Shown one piece after another: positions 21,950-32,916 of a stretch of 64,000 nucleotides of DNA. The position numbers and the translations under genes were made by a program. The stretch covers positions 19,732,001 to 19,796,000 of the forward strand of contig NC_090295.1 of NCBI RefSeq assembly GCF_037392515.1, given 5' to 3'. This DNA is from Haliotis asinina. Its lineage: Eukaryota; Mollusca; Gastropoda; Lepetellida; Haliotidae. The first letter of the stretch is position 1, and each line of letters opens with the position of its first letter. The notes under the pieces are model-generated. The model saw nothing but the letters and a program-made list of their open reading frames with translations. It made no database searches and was not told the origin of the DNA.

Positions 21950-21993
21950 CACAGGAAAAGAAGAAGCGGGAAGACTTGGGTAGGGAAATGCAT
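21950..21993 (-). CDS. Possible signal-peptide exon of the cysteine peptidase
   Basis: On the minus strand ATG 21993 opens MHFPTQVFPLLLFL and meets a strong GTGAGT donor after two bases of the next codon. This is the shape expected for exon 1 of a secreted protease. It cannot join directly to the exon at 18131, because that would leave the frame by one base; an unseen exon of length 3n+1 or another gene is required. Assignment is tentative. Confidence 0.3.
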
Positions 21994-22169
21994 GTCTACG
22001 CCACGGGTTAGTCAGCTGTGTGTTTGAAGATGTGACCCTTGATCAGCTGATAACACAAACAGCGTACCATATACAGACACCGATCAAGAGCCACTATATA
22101 TTTATCCTGTTTAATCTGTTATCACGAATGCATACCATTTCTATCAGTCTGTCTGCGTCTGTGTTACAT

Positions 22170-22265
22170 TTCAGCCACACCCGCATACATTCACAGACGC
22201 GCACACAAACGATCACACATGCACACACGTACGCATGCACACGCATACGTAATGAAACACACACA
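22170..22265. repeat. Impure CA-rich microsatellite
   Basis: CACACG/CATACG-type repeats with many substitutions. Confidence 0.7.
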
Positions 22266-22551
22266 AACGTCACAGAGAAACATTTGCTTTTAAAACTAAT
22301 AGTAGTAGTCGTAGAAATATCTCATTTCCCAACGTGTCTAATAAAATAGACCAGAAGACCAAATAGTGCGCCATGAGAGATATAATTTATGGAATGTAAC
22401 AACCTTGATCGCGAGATTAAACCACGTTACCCTCTACATCGAGTTAAGTTACTCCAATGTAAGCCCGCTTGTGTCCGTTTTGTTCGTGTGTGTTGACCAG
22501 TTAAATGGCTGTCGTGATCGTACAAGTTATTCGTTTGTCAAAATGAGGAAA

Positions 22552-22708
22552 GGGCGGCAGGGCTGCCAAGCGTTCGCTCGCTCGTCATGATAATGACCCG
22601 GGTTCGATTCCCCACATGGGTATAATGTGTGAAGCCCATTTCTGGTGTATCTCGACATGATATTACTGAAATATTGCTAACAGCGATCTAAAACCATACC
22701 CACTCACA
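22552..22708 (+). repeat. SINE family A, near full length
   Basis: Clear order: GGGCGGCAGGGCTGCCAAGC, CTCGTCATGATAATGACCCG, B box GGGTTCGATTCCCC, ATTACTGAAATATTGC, CCACTCACAC. Confidence 0.85.
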
Positions 22709-23364
22709 CAAAAAGAAGAAACATCCTCTTCAAACAGTTGTCACCTAAGCTTAATAAAAGTGAGAACGCCTTTTGAATGTAATAACTGTACATGCAATAA
22801 GAGAAGCGCACATTTGATGATAATGAATTACCATTGTAACTCTGATCTATTCAAAATTACTTTTCGGATGAATATATGCTACCTATTAAAAGTTTAGACT
22901 CACACGTGAAAATGTAGACACTGGCTATTCAAAACTATATTTTGCAAAATATTCAGTTCTCTTTATATATATATAATGCACAGTCGATGGTTCGGTCACA
23001 CTGGTTAAGCTGTTTATCGACTCAGGGCCCTTGCCTCGGTTTATTATCATTACAGTTACTCTTACCACTGACCATAAAACAACAGTTGCCTAAGACATAC
23101 ATAGTCCTCTTGCCAAAGAATAATCACCTCATACATGTTGGTTCTTGAACCTCTACTGGGGTCAATACACTCGAGCCATCCATTGTGACCCTGGCTTCTT
23201 ATACAACATTTGCCATCCCAAGACAAAGATTTGACCACTCGCTACCCCCAACCCCGCCATCCACGGCAGTGACTCAATCCCACCCCGCGGCTCTCCATTA
23301 TCAGCAACGAGTGTAATACCCTCAGCATGAGTGAGCACAAATTAATGTAACTGCAGGTTAAGGG

Positions 23365-23372
23365 TATATATA
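23365..23372 (+). promoter_or_regulatory. TATA box of the left secreted-protein gene
   Basis: GGGTATATATACCC, with TATATATA centred. The right copy keeps the identical box. Both arms also share the upstream 100 bases (CCGTGG/CCACGG and CTGCAGGTTAAGGG). Predicted start of transcription is about 23395. Confidence 0.75.
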
Positions 23373-23394
23373 CCCCCTTTCGTACCAACCAACA

Positions 23395-23447
23395 GCAGAT
23401 CATCTTGTGAAGCCGGACAGACCCCGACAGAACTGCAGACCACACTT
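23395..23447 (+). other. Non-coding first exon, left copy
   Basis: Ends CAGACCACACTT|GTAAGT. The right copy has the matching CAGATCACAAAT|GTAAGT. The 5' edge is inferred from TATA spacing. The following intron runs to 24635. Confidence 0.6.
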
Positions 23448-24415
23448 GTAAGTACATTGTACTTCCTTAGATTGTGATTCTGTGAAACACTTTTCATTGA
23501 TCATTTTCTTTACGTCAAATTCATGTTGATGCGGAAATACCACATCTATCGGTCATATGGTATTGTAAAAAAGTATCAATTCTACATTGATTTAATGGTA
23601 TAAGGTAAGCCTTTTCTTATTCATACGAACCTCAGAAATCAGCCCAACTAAGAAACTTGTGTCAAAGGGCTGAAATGTGACCATGTAAATTATACATATA
23701 CGATGATCGCATTTGAAACAACACTCACTGTTTTTATTAGGTTGTTTGGAGCAAGCAATGTGTTCATAGTAAAGGTAAATTTAGACAAATTTCCTATTTG
23801 TACATCTCCGGAAAGGAACGCAGTCTAGTGCTTGTACTATCACTGAAATCCATGACATCGATTTCAAGTATGTGGCTTAAAAACTCTCCCGAAATATTTT
23901 GCAGTTCCTCTTTCTCACACTTAAAATATAACTTCAGTTTGTTTGGCACAAAACATCCAATTCCAAAATAAGGTAGCTTGGCCAAGACACTCAACTAGAA
24001 CTGCAATATTCCAACAGCTACAACCTTTGGTAATATTTCAGTTTTAAGGTACTATCGAGTATGTTCTTTTCATCAAGATTTCTATGAGCGCCATGCATGT
24101 CCAGTTGAGATGTTGTTCGATTGCAGCAGGGATACTCAACCAATCAACACCACCCCCACCCCCACCCCCACCCACTCCCACCCTGTTAGAGTCTCCCTGA
24201 TTGCAGTTACGACAATGTCCAAACATGAAGCATCAGCTATGTCCAAATCATATAAGTTTTGGATGTGTACTGTTGACTCCCATGTGTTTCACGTGAACAA
24301 ATGCCCAGCCTTGGCATGTATGATTTGTGCCACTGGTACCTGCTGTTCTTTACATCGAAAGGCTCCTTACTATTCCATGAGCCTTAAATGTTGTTTATCT
24401 GTTGTTGTATGCCGT

Positions 24416-24512
24416 ACTGAACAATGTTCGGGCAATATTCCGGCGGTCTGTAAATAATCGAGTCTGGGCCAGACAATCTAGTGATGGGTAAATATTATTC
24501 TAACCCGGATAT
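24416..24512 (-). repeat. SINE family B, internally deleted, left intron 1
   Basis: CAATATTCCGGCGGTCTGTA and GTCTGGGCCAGACAATC are followed abruptly by TATTATTCTAACCCGG, the head. The right arm has a longer family B copy at the corresponding place, also antisense to its gene. Confidence 0.7.
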
Positions 24513-24642
24513 TCACTGGTCTAAACAGATATTGTATAGTACAAGGTGTCAAGATAATCCAACACAAGATAACATATTGAGAATCTGTCTGTATATTTGT
24601 GTTGATTACATCTGTATCTGTTTCTTTGTTTCCAGCGTCGAA

Positions 24643-26606
24643 ATGAAGGCACAGTTTGTTGCGTTGCTGTTAGTGATGGGCGTGGCCTTTGTCACAGCAG
24701 GCCTTGAAGAAATGACACCACCACCACCAGCAGGGCCGCCACCTTTTGGGGGAGTTCTGGAAGACTTGTCGGTAGGTAACAGTGTTTCGCTAGACATCGT
24801 CATCCAAATGGTTGATTTACTTCCAACTTAAACTCGGTTTAGAGTCAGACTTACAGTATGGTTCAAAATTATTGAGAATAGCTAAAGCATTTCATATTAT
24901 TAAACGAGAACAAATCAGATAAAATTGAATGTATTGTTAAAGTGAACTGACCTTTTCATGTTGTGTAGGTAACAATTTATTATTTTATCAAGTCTCCTTG
25001 AGCTTCACGGCACAGTCTAAGACGGGTAGGCATACTTCCTATTAGAGAGGTTAGTGTCTCGTGAGTTATGCTGTCCCAGTATCGGACCACTTCTCTCTTC
25101 ATGTCTTCAATTTTTGTCAACCCCTTTTGATTCACACATTCCTTCATCATCCCCCAAATGTTCTCAATGGGATTTAAGTCAGGACTATATGCAGGAAATG
25201 GTAATGCAGTCACATTTTTCTCCTGAAACCACTGCTTGGCATGTTTTGCGGTGTGTTTAGGATCATTATCTTGCTGCAAAATCCAGTCATTTCCATAAAA
25301 CACATGTGCACTTGGAAGGAGAAAATTATCTAATATGTTAGTGTAGCGTTGACTTGTCAGATTTCCCTCAAACACACACAGCGGGGTCGTTCCTAATAAG
25401 GATATCCCTCCCCATACATGAAACTTTGGGCTGTATTTAGGTCGTCGATACAACGGTGCTGACGCAGACTTTGTCCATATTTTCACATTATTGGGATATA
25501 CCCATATTGAGCTTTCATCAGTAAAAATCACATTTTCCCAGTCAAAGTTTTCATGTGCCAAACACCACTCAACACGCCTGTCTTTATGTTCTTGTTTCAT
25601 GAGAGGAGAAGGAATTCCAGTCTTTTTCTCACATCCAAGTTTTTCTCATCCATCCTAATTGTACTATACTCAGTAGGCCAAGATGAGTTACCTCCCTTAT
25701 ACCATTACTTAGTTTTAAGTATCAGTGAATCAGTTGAGGTGTTAGGATAGCTCAAAGTAAAAAGAAAAATTCTCAATAATTATGAACCAGACTATACAAC
25801 GTCACCAACCGTTCAAACAACACGCATATATAGGAACGCGATGTAGATATAGAAATTAACGCTCTATTTAGCCGAAATATGTCACATTGTAATGTAACCA
25901 CACACACACTCACTCATCCATGAACACGCCCGAGCTCACGCTCAAAGAAACCAATATACACACTCGCACACACATTCAAGCTAATTGACATTTTGATCTC
26001 CATTCTTGATTCGTCCTTTCACTACCCACATTTGCGTTTTCGCGACTCTATCTTTTCACGTTTACTGGAGGGTTTATTCTAATGTCCCTTAATAATTCTA
26101 ATCAGTTTAATTACGCCTCAAGGTTGTCCAGGGTATCCATCTTAATAGAATGGAAGAGAAAACATCCTGGATATAAGGAAGGATAAATCATGCAGCGGAG
26201 GACGGTGCATGTACTCAGGTCCATCGAATTACAACCCGTATTTTTAACAAAAAATAAAATACTTCAATATGAAAGAGAGATAAATGAAAATCTAAAATAC
26301 AAAGCCTGTAAATGTAGATTTCAGTTATGCACCAGGTATAGCAGTAATGTCGTTGTCCATCTTCTCCAGGCTCCTGTCACAGTGCGGGACCTCTTGGCAC
26401 TCGGCTGCATCCGAGCTCTCCAAGAACAGGACCTGCTGGGGGAAGTATTCCGTCCAAGGACTCCACCAGCAACTAAACGCGAGCAGGAGCTTGTCACCCT
26501 TCTAGGTCGCGTTCTGTCCCGTGATAGGCGGGCCCCTCATCCTGATAAGCTCGTGCAAACATGCCGACGCATCCTGCTTGGACCACGAGAACCAGAGGAA
26601 CCATAA
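24643..26606 (+). CDS. Small secreted Pro-rich protein, left copy
   Basis: Unrecognised family. Coding exons 24643-24771 and 26370-26606 (acceptor TTTCCAG at 24635; donor TTGTCG|GTAGGT; acceptor CTTCTCCAG; stop TAA 26604-26606) join in phase 0 to give 121 residues. MKAQFVALLLVMGVAFVTAG is a clear signal peptide. A short proline stretch (EMTPPPPAGPPPFGG) follows, then a helical-looking domain (TVRDLLALGCIRALQEQDLL) and a basic part (LSRDRRAPHPDKLVQTCRR). There are only two cysteines in the mature part, possibly one disulfide. RDRR and CRR could be prohormone cleavage sites, which is inference. The stop is followed by TAAG|GTGAGA, so a 3' UTR intron leads to exon 27293. Intron 2 holds a Tc1 derivative absent from the other copy. 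Confidence 0.82.
24854..25794 (-). mobile_element. Tc1-family deletion derivative, 941 bp
   Basis: Ends match as inverted repeats: TGGTTCAAAATTATTGAGAAT at the left and the complement of ATTCTCAATAATTATGAACCA at the right, with TA at 24852-24853 and 25795-25796. The homologous spot in the right arm reads AACTTACATCGTCACC with a single TA and no element. Shorter than full Tc1 elements because the 5' half of the transposase is missing. Confidence 0.92.
24980..25600 (-). pseudogene. Tc1-family transposase, C-terminal two thirds
   Basis: Open for 206 residues: VIFTDESSIWVY (first Asp), HVWGGISLLG, WILQQDNDPKHTAKHA (second Asp) and PAYSPDLNPIENIWGMM (Glu), ending GDLIK at TAA. The DNA-binding half is absent, with stops upstream of 25600. 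The catalytic part is open, so the copy is fairly young or fixed by chance. Confidence 0.88.
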
Positions 26607-26969
26607 GGTGAGAAAGTTCTGTGGTTTCAACCACGGTTGAAAAAGTGGAATAATGTGTGAACGGACCTTTCTCGCTTCACCTCTGTCCTACCATTTCTGT
26701 GTAATTTATTCAGAGAACATAAAAACTGGTAATCTAACAAGTTATTTTTGAAATACCCATGCAAATGCCACGACACCATGAAGGACAGCTGTGCTTCAGA
26801 GGGCAATGTGCTTTTGTCATATCAGATTGTAAATGTAAAAATCCATGTAAATGTCACGACATTGTGCAGGACAGCTGTGCACGAATTCGTGATTTAGAGG
26901 GAAATGTTGTGCTTTAGTCATAGCATACAGTAATTGTTTCCGTTTCGTGTTTTATGCAGTTCTGTTGTG

Positions 26970-27222
26970 TGAGTGAGTTTAGTTTTGTTCCGTCTTTAGC
27001 AATATTTCAGTAGTATCACCAGAAATGGGCTAAATTGTGGGGAATCCACCCAGGGTCCTCGGCAAGGCGACTAACGGGAGCGGGTAGTGGTTGACAAATG
27101 TCATCGGGTCCCAATTGTATCGATCGATGCTCATGGATTGTCCAGACTCGATTATTTACAGACCGAAATATAGCTGTAATATTGCTGAGTGCGGCGTAAA
27201 ACTCAAAACACTCACTCACTAT
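26970..27222. repeat. Composite of two SINE fragments, head to head
   Basis: 26970-27060 is a minus family A fragment (GAGTGAGTTTAGTTTTG to GGGGAATCCACCCAGGGTCC). It joins a plus family B fragment (GCGACTAACGGGAGCGGG to GTGCGGCGTAAAACTCAAAA) at about 27060. Lies in the 3' UTR intron of the left gene. Confidence 0.7.
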
Positions 27223-27292
27223 GAAACCACAAGGTGTGACAATATTATGCATAAAACAGGTTTTTATGAGATGTTAAACTTTTTCCTCGCAG

Positions 27293-27425
27293 ATAAGAAC
27301 CCGAGAGCCATTTGATGTCGTCAGACACATTACTGATACCCAAGATACAGAACAACACGACAGTGACAACAGCAGACTCATGATTTCCATGAGTACCTCT
27401 TCGAATAAATGAAATCCATTAATTC
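27293..27425 (+). other. 3' UTR exon, left copy
   Basis: Acceptor CTCGCAG then ATAAGAACCCGAGAGCC. The right copy has the matching ATAACAGTCTGAGAGCC after CTTGCAG, and both continue TGATGTCGTCAG. Contains AATAAA at 27404-27409. Confidence 0.65.
27404..27409 (+). terminator. Polyadenylation signal, left secreted-protein gene
   Basis: AATAAATGAAATCC in the last exon, kept as AATAAATGAATTCC in the right copy. Confidence 0.65.
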
Positions 27426-27430
27426 AGTAT

Positions 27431-28989
27431 GTTTCTTTGTTATTCATGACGAAATGGGTTTGTGTACGGAACAAGACCTAGTGCTTGTTGTTGGTATACA
27501 TAATAGAGCTGGGACTGGTCTAAATTTTCTATTTGGGTACATCACCCCTGTTACCCTACACTAAACTGCCCAAGTCCGACTTTTTACCCAATACCCACCG
27601 GTTTCGGTATCCGGATTACTCGTCCCGACCCCAACACATGATCAGTCACACGCATCAGTTTAATTTTCACAATACCACGATGACAATGTTTATGAAACCG
27701 ACTTGTTTTATAGGCTGAATGGTCATGGATTATAGGCCCTATATCATTTGGTCATGACACATTATATATTATTTACAGTTCAAGCATTTCTTGACACGTC
27801 TTTCGGCGCGAATCGGAAAAAGTAGAGAAATCGGCCAGGTACCGTGGCTTTACAACATAACGAACTGAATTCATTTTACGTATTGCGTATTTTAGGCTAA
27901 ATGAAGTTATGTTACCGCTGTGTCAAGAAACTAGTGTCTGTCTAAGCACACAAACTGAGATATTCACACAAAAAACAAAAAAAACCCCAATGATTGTGCG
28001 CATCGATGGTAGTTGCTTCATCACTGAACTGGTCATTGGTTTCTATGCACACAAAACTGGCTTGGTAGTTGCAGCTATCGAATTCTGATTCGCTCCCTTT
28101 TCCTCTATTGTAGGTCACTATTAAAGCGAGAGGATATACTGAGATTATCTGCTAGTTTGATTACATCATGGATGGACGTTTCCATTGTTATTATTGCACA
28201 GAGAAATAAGATGCTATTAAACATTTGTGTAAGCACCATTGACATAATGTCATCAAGGTTTGACAATGGGTGTCTGATATTGAGGGTGAAAGACAAAACA
28301 TTTGAAAACATAATTCCCATTATTCCCATCACATTAACATTGGGTGTCGAAGAGTTTGGGGCTCTCGCGAAAACAGACACAGAACTAGGTTGATGAAAAT
28401 AACACCGGTCACGACGCTGGCGTTGCATGCAGCAGAACCAGCAGTCATTGACACAGAGAAGGATGTCAAGTCCGAGGTCACTGAACCTGCCATGACAACG
28501 AAAGCATTACGCTGTGACAACGTGAAATTGCTTGCTGGGTTGACACCTGGATGAAGTTTAACAGTTTGATATACAATGGAAATCTCCTTTGAACATTGCT
28601 TTCCTGTTGTTTGAAGACGTAATGCAGTGGTATTCTCTCGAAATAATAATTCAAATGAGATACAGAGATGAGATTAAACAATCTTGGAGAATCGAGGGAA
28701 AGTTATTTCCGGGTGGGGTGGGGGTGGGGGACTCTTTGTCTCAAAGTCCAGCAAAATATAAATGATCAATGATCAAGGAAACAGTTTCCTTTCAGATGAC
28801 CCCAGACAGTATAATTAAGCACCCCTACGTTTTACATGGTCCGGTAGTTAACATAAATAGGAGAATATAGTCGCCTGTTGTGAATGGTGTTTTGAGTCAG
28901 TACCATATATTTCCGAGTAAGGTCTGACAACTTTGATACATGAATCGACATTTGACAACAATATCAAATGTGCATTGCTATTTACTCTA
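27431..28989. other. Spacer between the inverted arms, unique part
   Basis: No exon I can support. The minus-strand frame 28105-28428 (107 residues, hydrophobic segment near NSILFLCAIITM) has no recognised family and poor splice context. A G-rich patch lies at 28711-28732. Confidence 0.4.
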
Positions 28990-29175
28990 GGTTCTGATTA
29001 TCTGAGCTCCGGGTGAATGACGAAGGTTTTATACACAGATTACACGAAGACGCACACACAAGCATACATAGACGGAAACGCATACACACACACACACGCA
29101 CGCACGCGTGCGCTCTCTAACACTTGCATTAACACACCCTGGCAGCTCCTTTCAAAAGCAATAGTAGCAGGGTTG
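28990..29175 (+). repeat. Dispersed repeat with internal (AC)n, copy 1
   Basis: Same layout as 29770-29955: ACACAGAT start, AC-rich centre, then TTGCATTAACAC and CTTTCAAAAGCAATAG, GCAGGGTT. Confidence 0.6.
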
Positions 29176-29521
29176 ACCTGATTTGACCGTTAGAGAGCAT
29201 TAGTTCTCAATTTTTCTTAATGATCTACTTTGGCATGCCAACAACCACATAGCCAACCAATGCTCTCTATACTTCCGGTTCCAAATCCTGACACAATGTT
29301 CATAGCATCTGTTCTTGAGAAAGAAAAGGATGGACTTCTTTTCAATTTAATATGATGACCTACTTGTTGTAACTGATCCCCATGTGAGCCCTAATTCATA
29401 AGCTGCTAGAAATGGGAGAAAGTTTATCTATTACTGAAAACAAAGTGGCGGTCATGGAGACGCGCACGCACACGCACACGCACACGCACACACGCATACT
29501 AGGATCATCATACTGCCATCA

Positions 29522-29673
29522 GGATGAGTTTAGTTTTTAGCCGCTTTTAGCAATATTCCAGCACTATCACGGCACCTGAAATGGGCTTCACACACTGTAC
29601 ACATGTGGGGAATCGAACTCGAGTCTTCGGCTTGACGAGCGAACGCTTTAACCACCAGGCTACCCCACCACCC
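29522..29673 (-). repeat. SINE family A, full length
   Basis: GATGAGTTTAGTTTTTAGCC, CAATATTCCAGCACTATCAC, GGGGAATCGAACTCGAGTCT, TTTAACCACCAGGCTACCCC: all blocks in order. Confidence 0.85.
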
Positions 29674-29769
29674 TCATTGTCATCAGATGCTGGACATATG
29701 ATATATTGATCGATTCCACTCACAGTGATGTATCCGCATATATATTCCGTATATTCCCGTTTATTCCAG

Positions 29770-29955
29770 CTTCTCAGTATTTGGAGCCCGGAAAAAAACG
29801 AAGAGTTCTTTACACAGATACACATAGATGCACACAAGCAAACACACACGGAATCACACACTCACACGCACACGCACACGCACACGCACACACGCAAGGG
29901 TGCACTATAAAAATTGCATTTAACACGCCCTCCTTTCAAAAGCAAAAGCTGCGGG
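29770..29955 (+). repeat. Dispersed repeat with internal (AC)n, copy 2
   Basis: Second copy of the 28990 repeat in direct orientation about 780 bases on. CACACGCACACG centre and CTTTCAAAAGCAAAAGCTGC end. Confidence 0.6.
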
Positions 29956-30537
29956 GTTCCCATGACTGAACGTAATGCTGCACTTAGACATTTACCCTTA
30001 TTTCACCCATTCTTTATCCATTTCTATTTCACACCAGTCTATGAACCATCACGTCTGTTGTGCAACTGCATTCTATAAACCATCACATCTGTCGTGCTTT
30101 TCTGCAGTGAGCTAAGCTGCGGGATGCTTGATTTTGTCACAAATGCACAGATGCCTCTTTACTCCTAATACAAATAAAGGATCAGAGGGAAAATTAAGCA
30201 TTCCTCGTCTCTTTCCAGATTTCCCCCCACAGCGCTATTCAAAGCTGGTAATGAAAACTGGAAAATATCAAAGGAACACCAGAATTTTCTTGTGTCCCCT
30301 TATTTGTTCCTCTCAGTATATTTATGTAGGAAGATATGAGAGATGTGCAAGATATGAGAGATGCAGGTGCACTTGGTATCGACCCATATGTTACATATTC
30401 GTTAATCACGCACTTATAGTGCTGAGAGCCGCCAGCTGCTTGAATTACTCCCTGAAAATGTTTAATGGAGTTAATGATGAAACGATGCCTGGTATCTCAT
30501 TCTATGTATGTGTATCTCTACTGCTTTAACGACTTGG

Positions 30538-30814
30538 AGACCCGTGAAGGTCCCGGTGTAGAACAGGCCTTCAGCAAACCCATGCTTGCCATAAAAGGCG
30601 ACTATGCTTGTCGTATGAGGCGACTAACGGGATCGGGTGGTCAGGCTCACTGACTTGGTTGACACATGTCATCGGTTCCCAATTGCGCAGGTCGATGCTC
30701 ATGTTGTTGATCACTGAATTGTCTGGTCCAGACTCAATTATTTACAGACCGCCGCCATATGGCTGTAATATTGCTGAGTGCGGCGTAAAACTAAACTCAC
30801 TCACTCACTCACTT
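30538..30814 (+). repeat. SINE family B, full length
   Basis: Best complete copy in the window, 277 bp: GACCCGTGAAGGTCCC head, CAACCCATG-like block, TTGACACATGTCATCG core, ATTGCTGAGTGCGGCGTAAA end, CACT tail. Confidence 0.9.
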
Positions 30815-30973
30815 TAACGACTTGGATGGGTTTCCTTCAACTTGTAAAAGTGACGTATTGTCATATGTGTGACTGATTTTGCATAACAACAACAAGCTTT
30901 AGGTCGTGCTTAGTACCCAAACCTATTCCGTCATGAACAGCAAAGAAAAAACGTATCGAATTATTGGAATTCA

Positions 30974-30979
30974 TTTATT
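30974..30979 (-). terminator. Polyadenylation signal, right secreted-protein gene
   Basis: Complement of TTTATT at the end of the 3' UTR exon (about 30960-31117; acceptor CTTGCAG|ATAAC). Confidence 0.65.
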
Positions 30980-31196
30980 CAGTTACGAAAATAAGGAAAT
31001 CATGAATCTTTTGTTGAATGTATCTTTAGTTCTGGGCTTGATGAAAGCTGTATCTTGAATATCAGTACTGTGTCGACCATCGAGACTGACGACATCAGTT
31101 GGCTCTCAGACTGTTATCTGCAAGCAGAAAGTTTAAGACCTCATGAAAACCTGTTTTATGCATAATATTGTCACATCGTGCAGTTTCACATAACAT

Positions 31197-31355
31197 GGGG
31201 CGGCGGTGGGGAAGCCAAGTGGTAGAAGTGTTTGCTCGTCATACCGATGACGTTTGGTCGATTCAAATCATGGCTACAATGTGATATTGATACGATGTGT
31301 TATTTGCTGAAATATTGGTAAACGCGGCGTCAAACGTAACTCACTCACTGACACA
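31197..31355 (+). repeat. SINE family A, diverged
   Basis: GGGGAAGCCAAGTGGTAGAA head, GGTCGATTCAAATC in place of the B box, AACGCGGCGTCAAACGTAAC end and CACT tail; in the 3' UTR intron of the right copy. Confidence 0.75.
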
Positions 31356-31937
31356 CTACTTCATGTATTGCTGGCACTGGAGTATTGGTAAGTCCACTCA
31401 CTTACATGACATAGAACATTAAAGGACTGCTTAAACGACGAAATGGAAACATTCAAAATCTGAAATGACAAGAGCCCTGCATTGTGTCGTGAAATTTACA
31501 TGGATATCACCAAATATTACCAAATACCCTAAACCTTAATTTTTCTAAGAGTTAGGTGACCTATTGAACTCCCAGCATATTCCTTTTGAGGAGTTTGACG
31601 TGTTAGACTGCCAACAAGTTCTCTTAATAAATGACGTAAAAATGGTTGGATAGGGGTGAAGCGAGAAAGGTCCGTTCATAGATCATTTCACTTTGGTGGT
31701 GACGTGTCAAGGTCGGTTAAGTTAAATGGCCCACTGACACGTCCCGCCAAAGTTCAACAGCAATACCCTCCAGGTTTCACTCCTCACGGCCGATCGTCGG
31801 AAAGACTAAAAACAAGGACCATTCTTTAACATCGTTTGATTTGATGCTACCGGGATTGAAACCACACACCATAGACCTGTCAGAGCAAGTGCACTATCCA
31901 CGTGGCCAAACCGGCAGTCTGCAAGAACTCACTCACC

Positions 31938-32793
31938 TTATGGTTCCTCTGGTTCTCTTTCTCCAAGCAGGATGCGTCGGCATGTTTGCACGAGCTTATC
32001 AGGATGAGGGGCCCTCTTATTACGGGCCAGAACGCGACCAAGAAGGGTGACCATCTCTTGCTCGCGTTTAGTTGCTGGTGGAGTCCTCGGACGGAATACT
32101 TCCCCCAGCAGGTCCTGTTCTTGGAGAGCTCGGATGCAGCCGAGTGCCAAGAGGTCCCGCACTGTGACAGGAGCCTGGAGAAGATGGACAACGACATTAC
32201 TGCTGAACCTGGTGCATAACTGAAATCTACATTTACAGGCTTTGTATTTTAGATTTTCATTTATCTCTCTTTCATATTGAAGTATTTTAATTTTTGTTAA
32301 AAATACGGGTTGTAATTCGATGGACCTGAGTACATGCACCGTCCTCCGCTGCATGATTTATCCTTCCTTATATCCAGGATGTTTTCTCTTCCATTCTATT
32401 AAGATGAATACCCTGGACAACCTTGAGGCGTAATTAAACTGATTAGTATTATTAAGGGACATTAGAGAGAGCGAGCGACTACAATACAAAGTGACACATT
32501 TACAACTAAACGGAGCATTCTTTTCTATATCTATATATGTCTCTATATGTGTGTTGTTTGAAGGTTGGTGACGATGTAAGTTTGACTCTAAACCAAAACC
32601 AAGTTTAAGTCGGAAGCAAATCAACCATTTGGATGACGACGTCTAGCGAAACACTGTTGCCTACCGACAAGTCTTCCAGAATTCCCCCAAAAGGTGGCGG
32701 CCCTGTTGGAGGTGGTGGTGTCATTTCTCCACCGCCTGCTGTGACAAAGGCCACGCCCATCACTAACAGCAACGCAACAAACTGTGCCTTCAT
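31938..32793 (-). CDS. Small secreted Pro-rich protein, right copy
   Basis: Inverted paralogue of the 24643-26606 gene. Exons 32793-32665 and 32174-31938, same junctions and same 121-residue length. Differences are few: GG for LE after the signal peptide, T for A and I for V in the proline part, then M for L, A for S, NK for DR and E for P in the second exon. The dibasic pair before APHPDK changes from RR to KR and so is kept. Both copies have open frames, intact splice sites, TATA box and AATAAA, so both look functional. Transcription converges on the left copy. Exon 1 is non-coding, about 34735-34688 (donor GTAAGT). Function unknown; secretion is inferred from the signal peptide. Confidence 0.82.
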
Positions 32794-32916
32794 TTTGGCG
32801 CTGGAAATAAAGAAACAGATACAGATGTAATCCATGCAAAAAATGTAGACAGATTCTCAATATGTCATCTTGTGTTGGATTATCTTCACACCTTGTAGTA
32901 TACAATATCCGTTTAG

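Larger units (their letters stand above)
22975..27430 (+). repeat. Left arm of large inverted duplication
   Basis: Matches the reverse complement of about 30950-35180 through the distal flank (CATACATGTTGGTTCTTGAA), promoter, all four exons and parts of the introns of the enclosed gene. Exons and promoter are most alike; introns differ by insertions. The arms are separated by about 3.5 kb. End points are my reading of where similarity fades. Confidence 0.88.

Noticed and set aside
23794..23994. Minus-strand 66-residue frame in intron 1 of the left gene
   Set aside because: No counterpart found in the right arm and no domain; possibly repeat-derived but not assignable.
24481..24831. 116-residue frame ending VIQMVDLLPT as the full secreted protein
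   Set aside because: Reads upstream intron before MKAQ and reads through the GTAGGT donor at 24772; the spliced product is preferred because exon 3 continues in phase.
26190..26606. 138-residue frame read from ATG 26190 as a separate gene (and 32354-31938 on the other copy)
   Set aside because: The first 60 codons are intron 2; CTTCTCCAG at 26361-26369 is the acceptor and the downstream part joins the signal-peptide exon in frame.
28105..28428. 107-residue minus-strand frame between the inverted arms
   Set aside because: Has a hydrophobic stretch but no family likeness and is not mirrored elsewhere; insufficient support.
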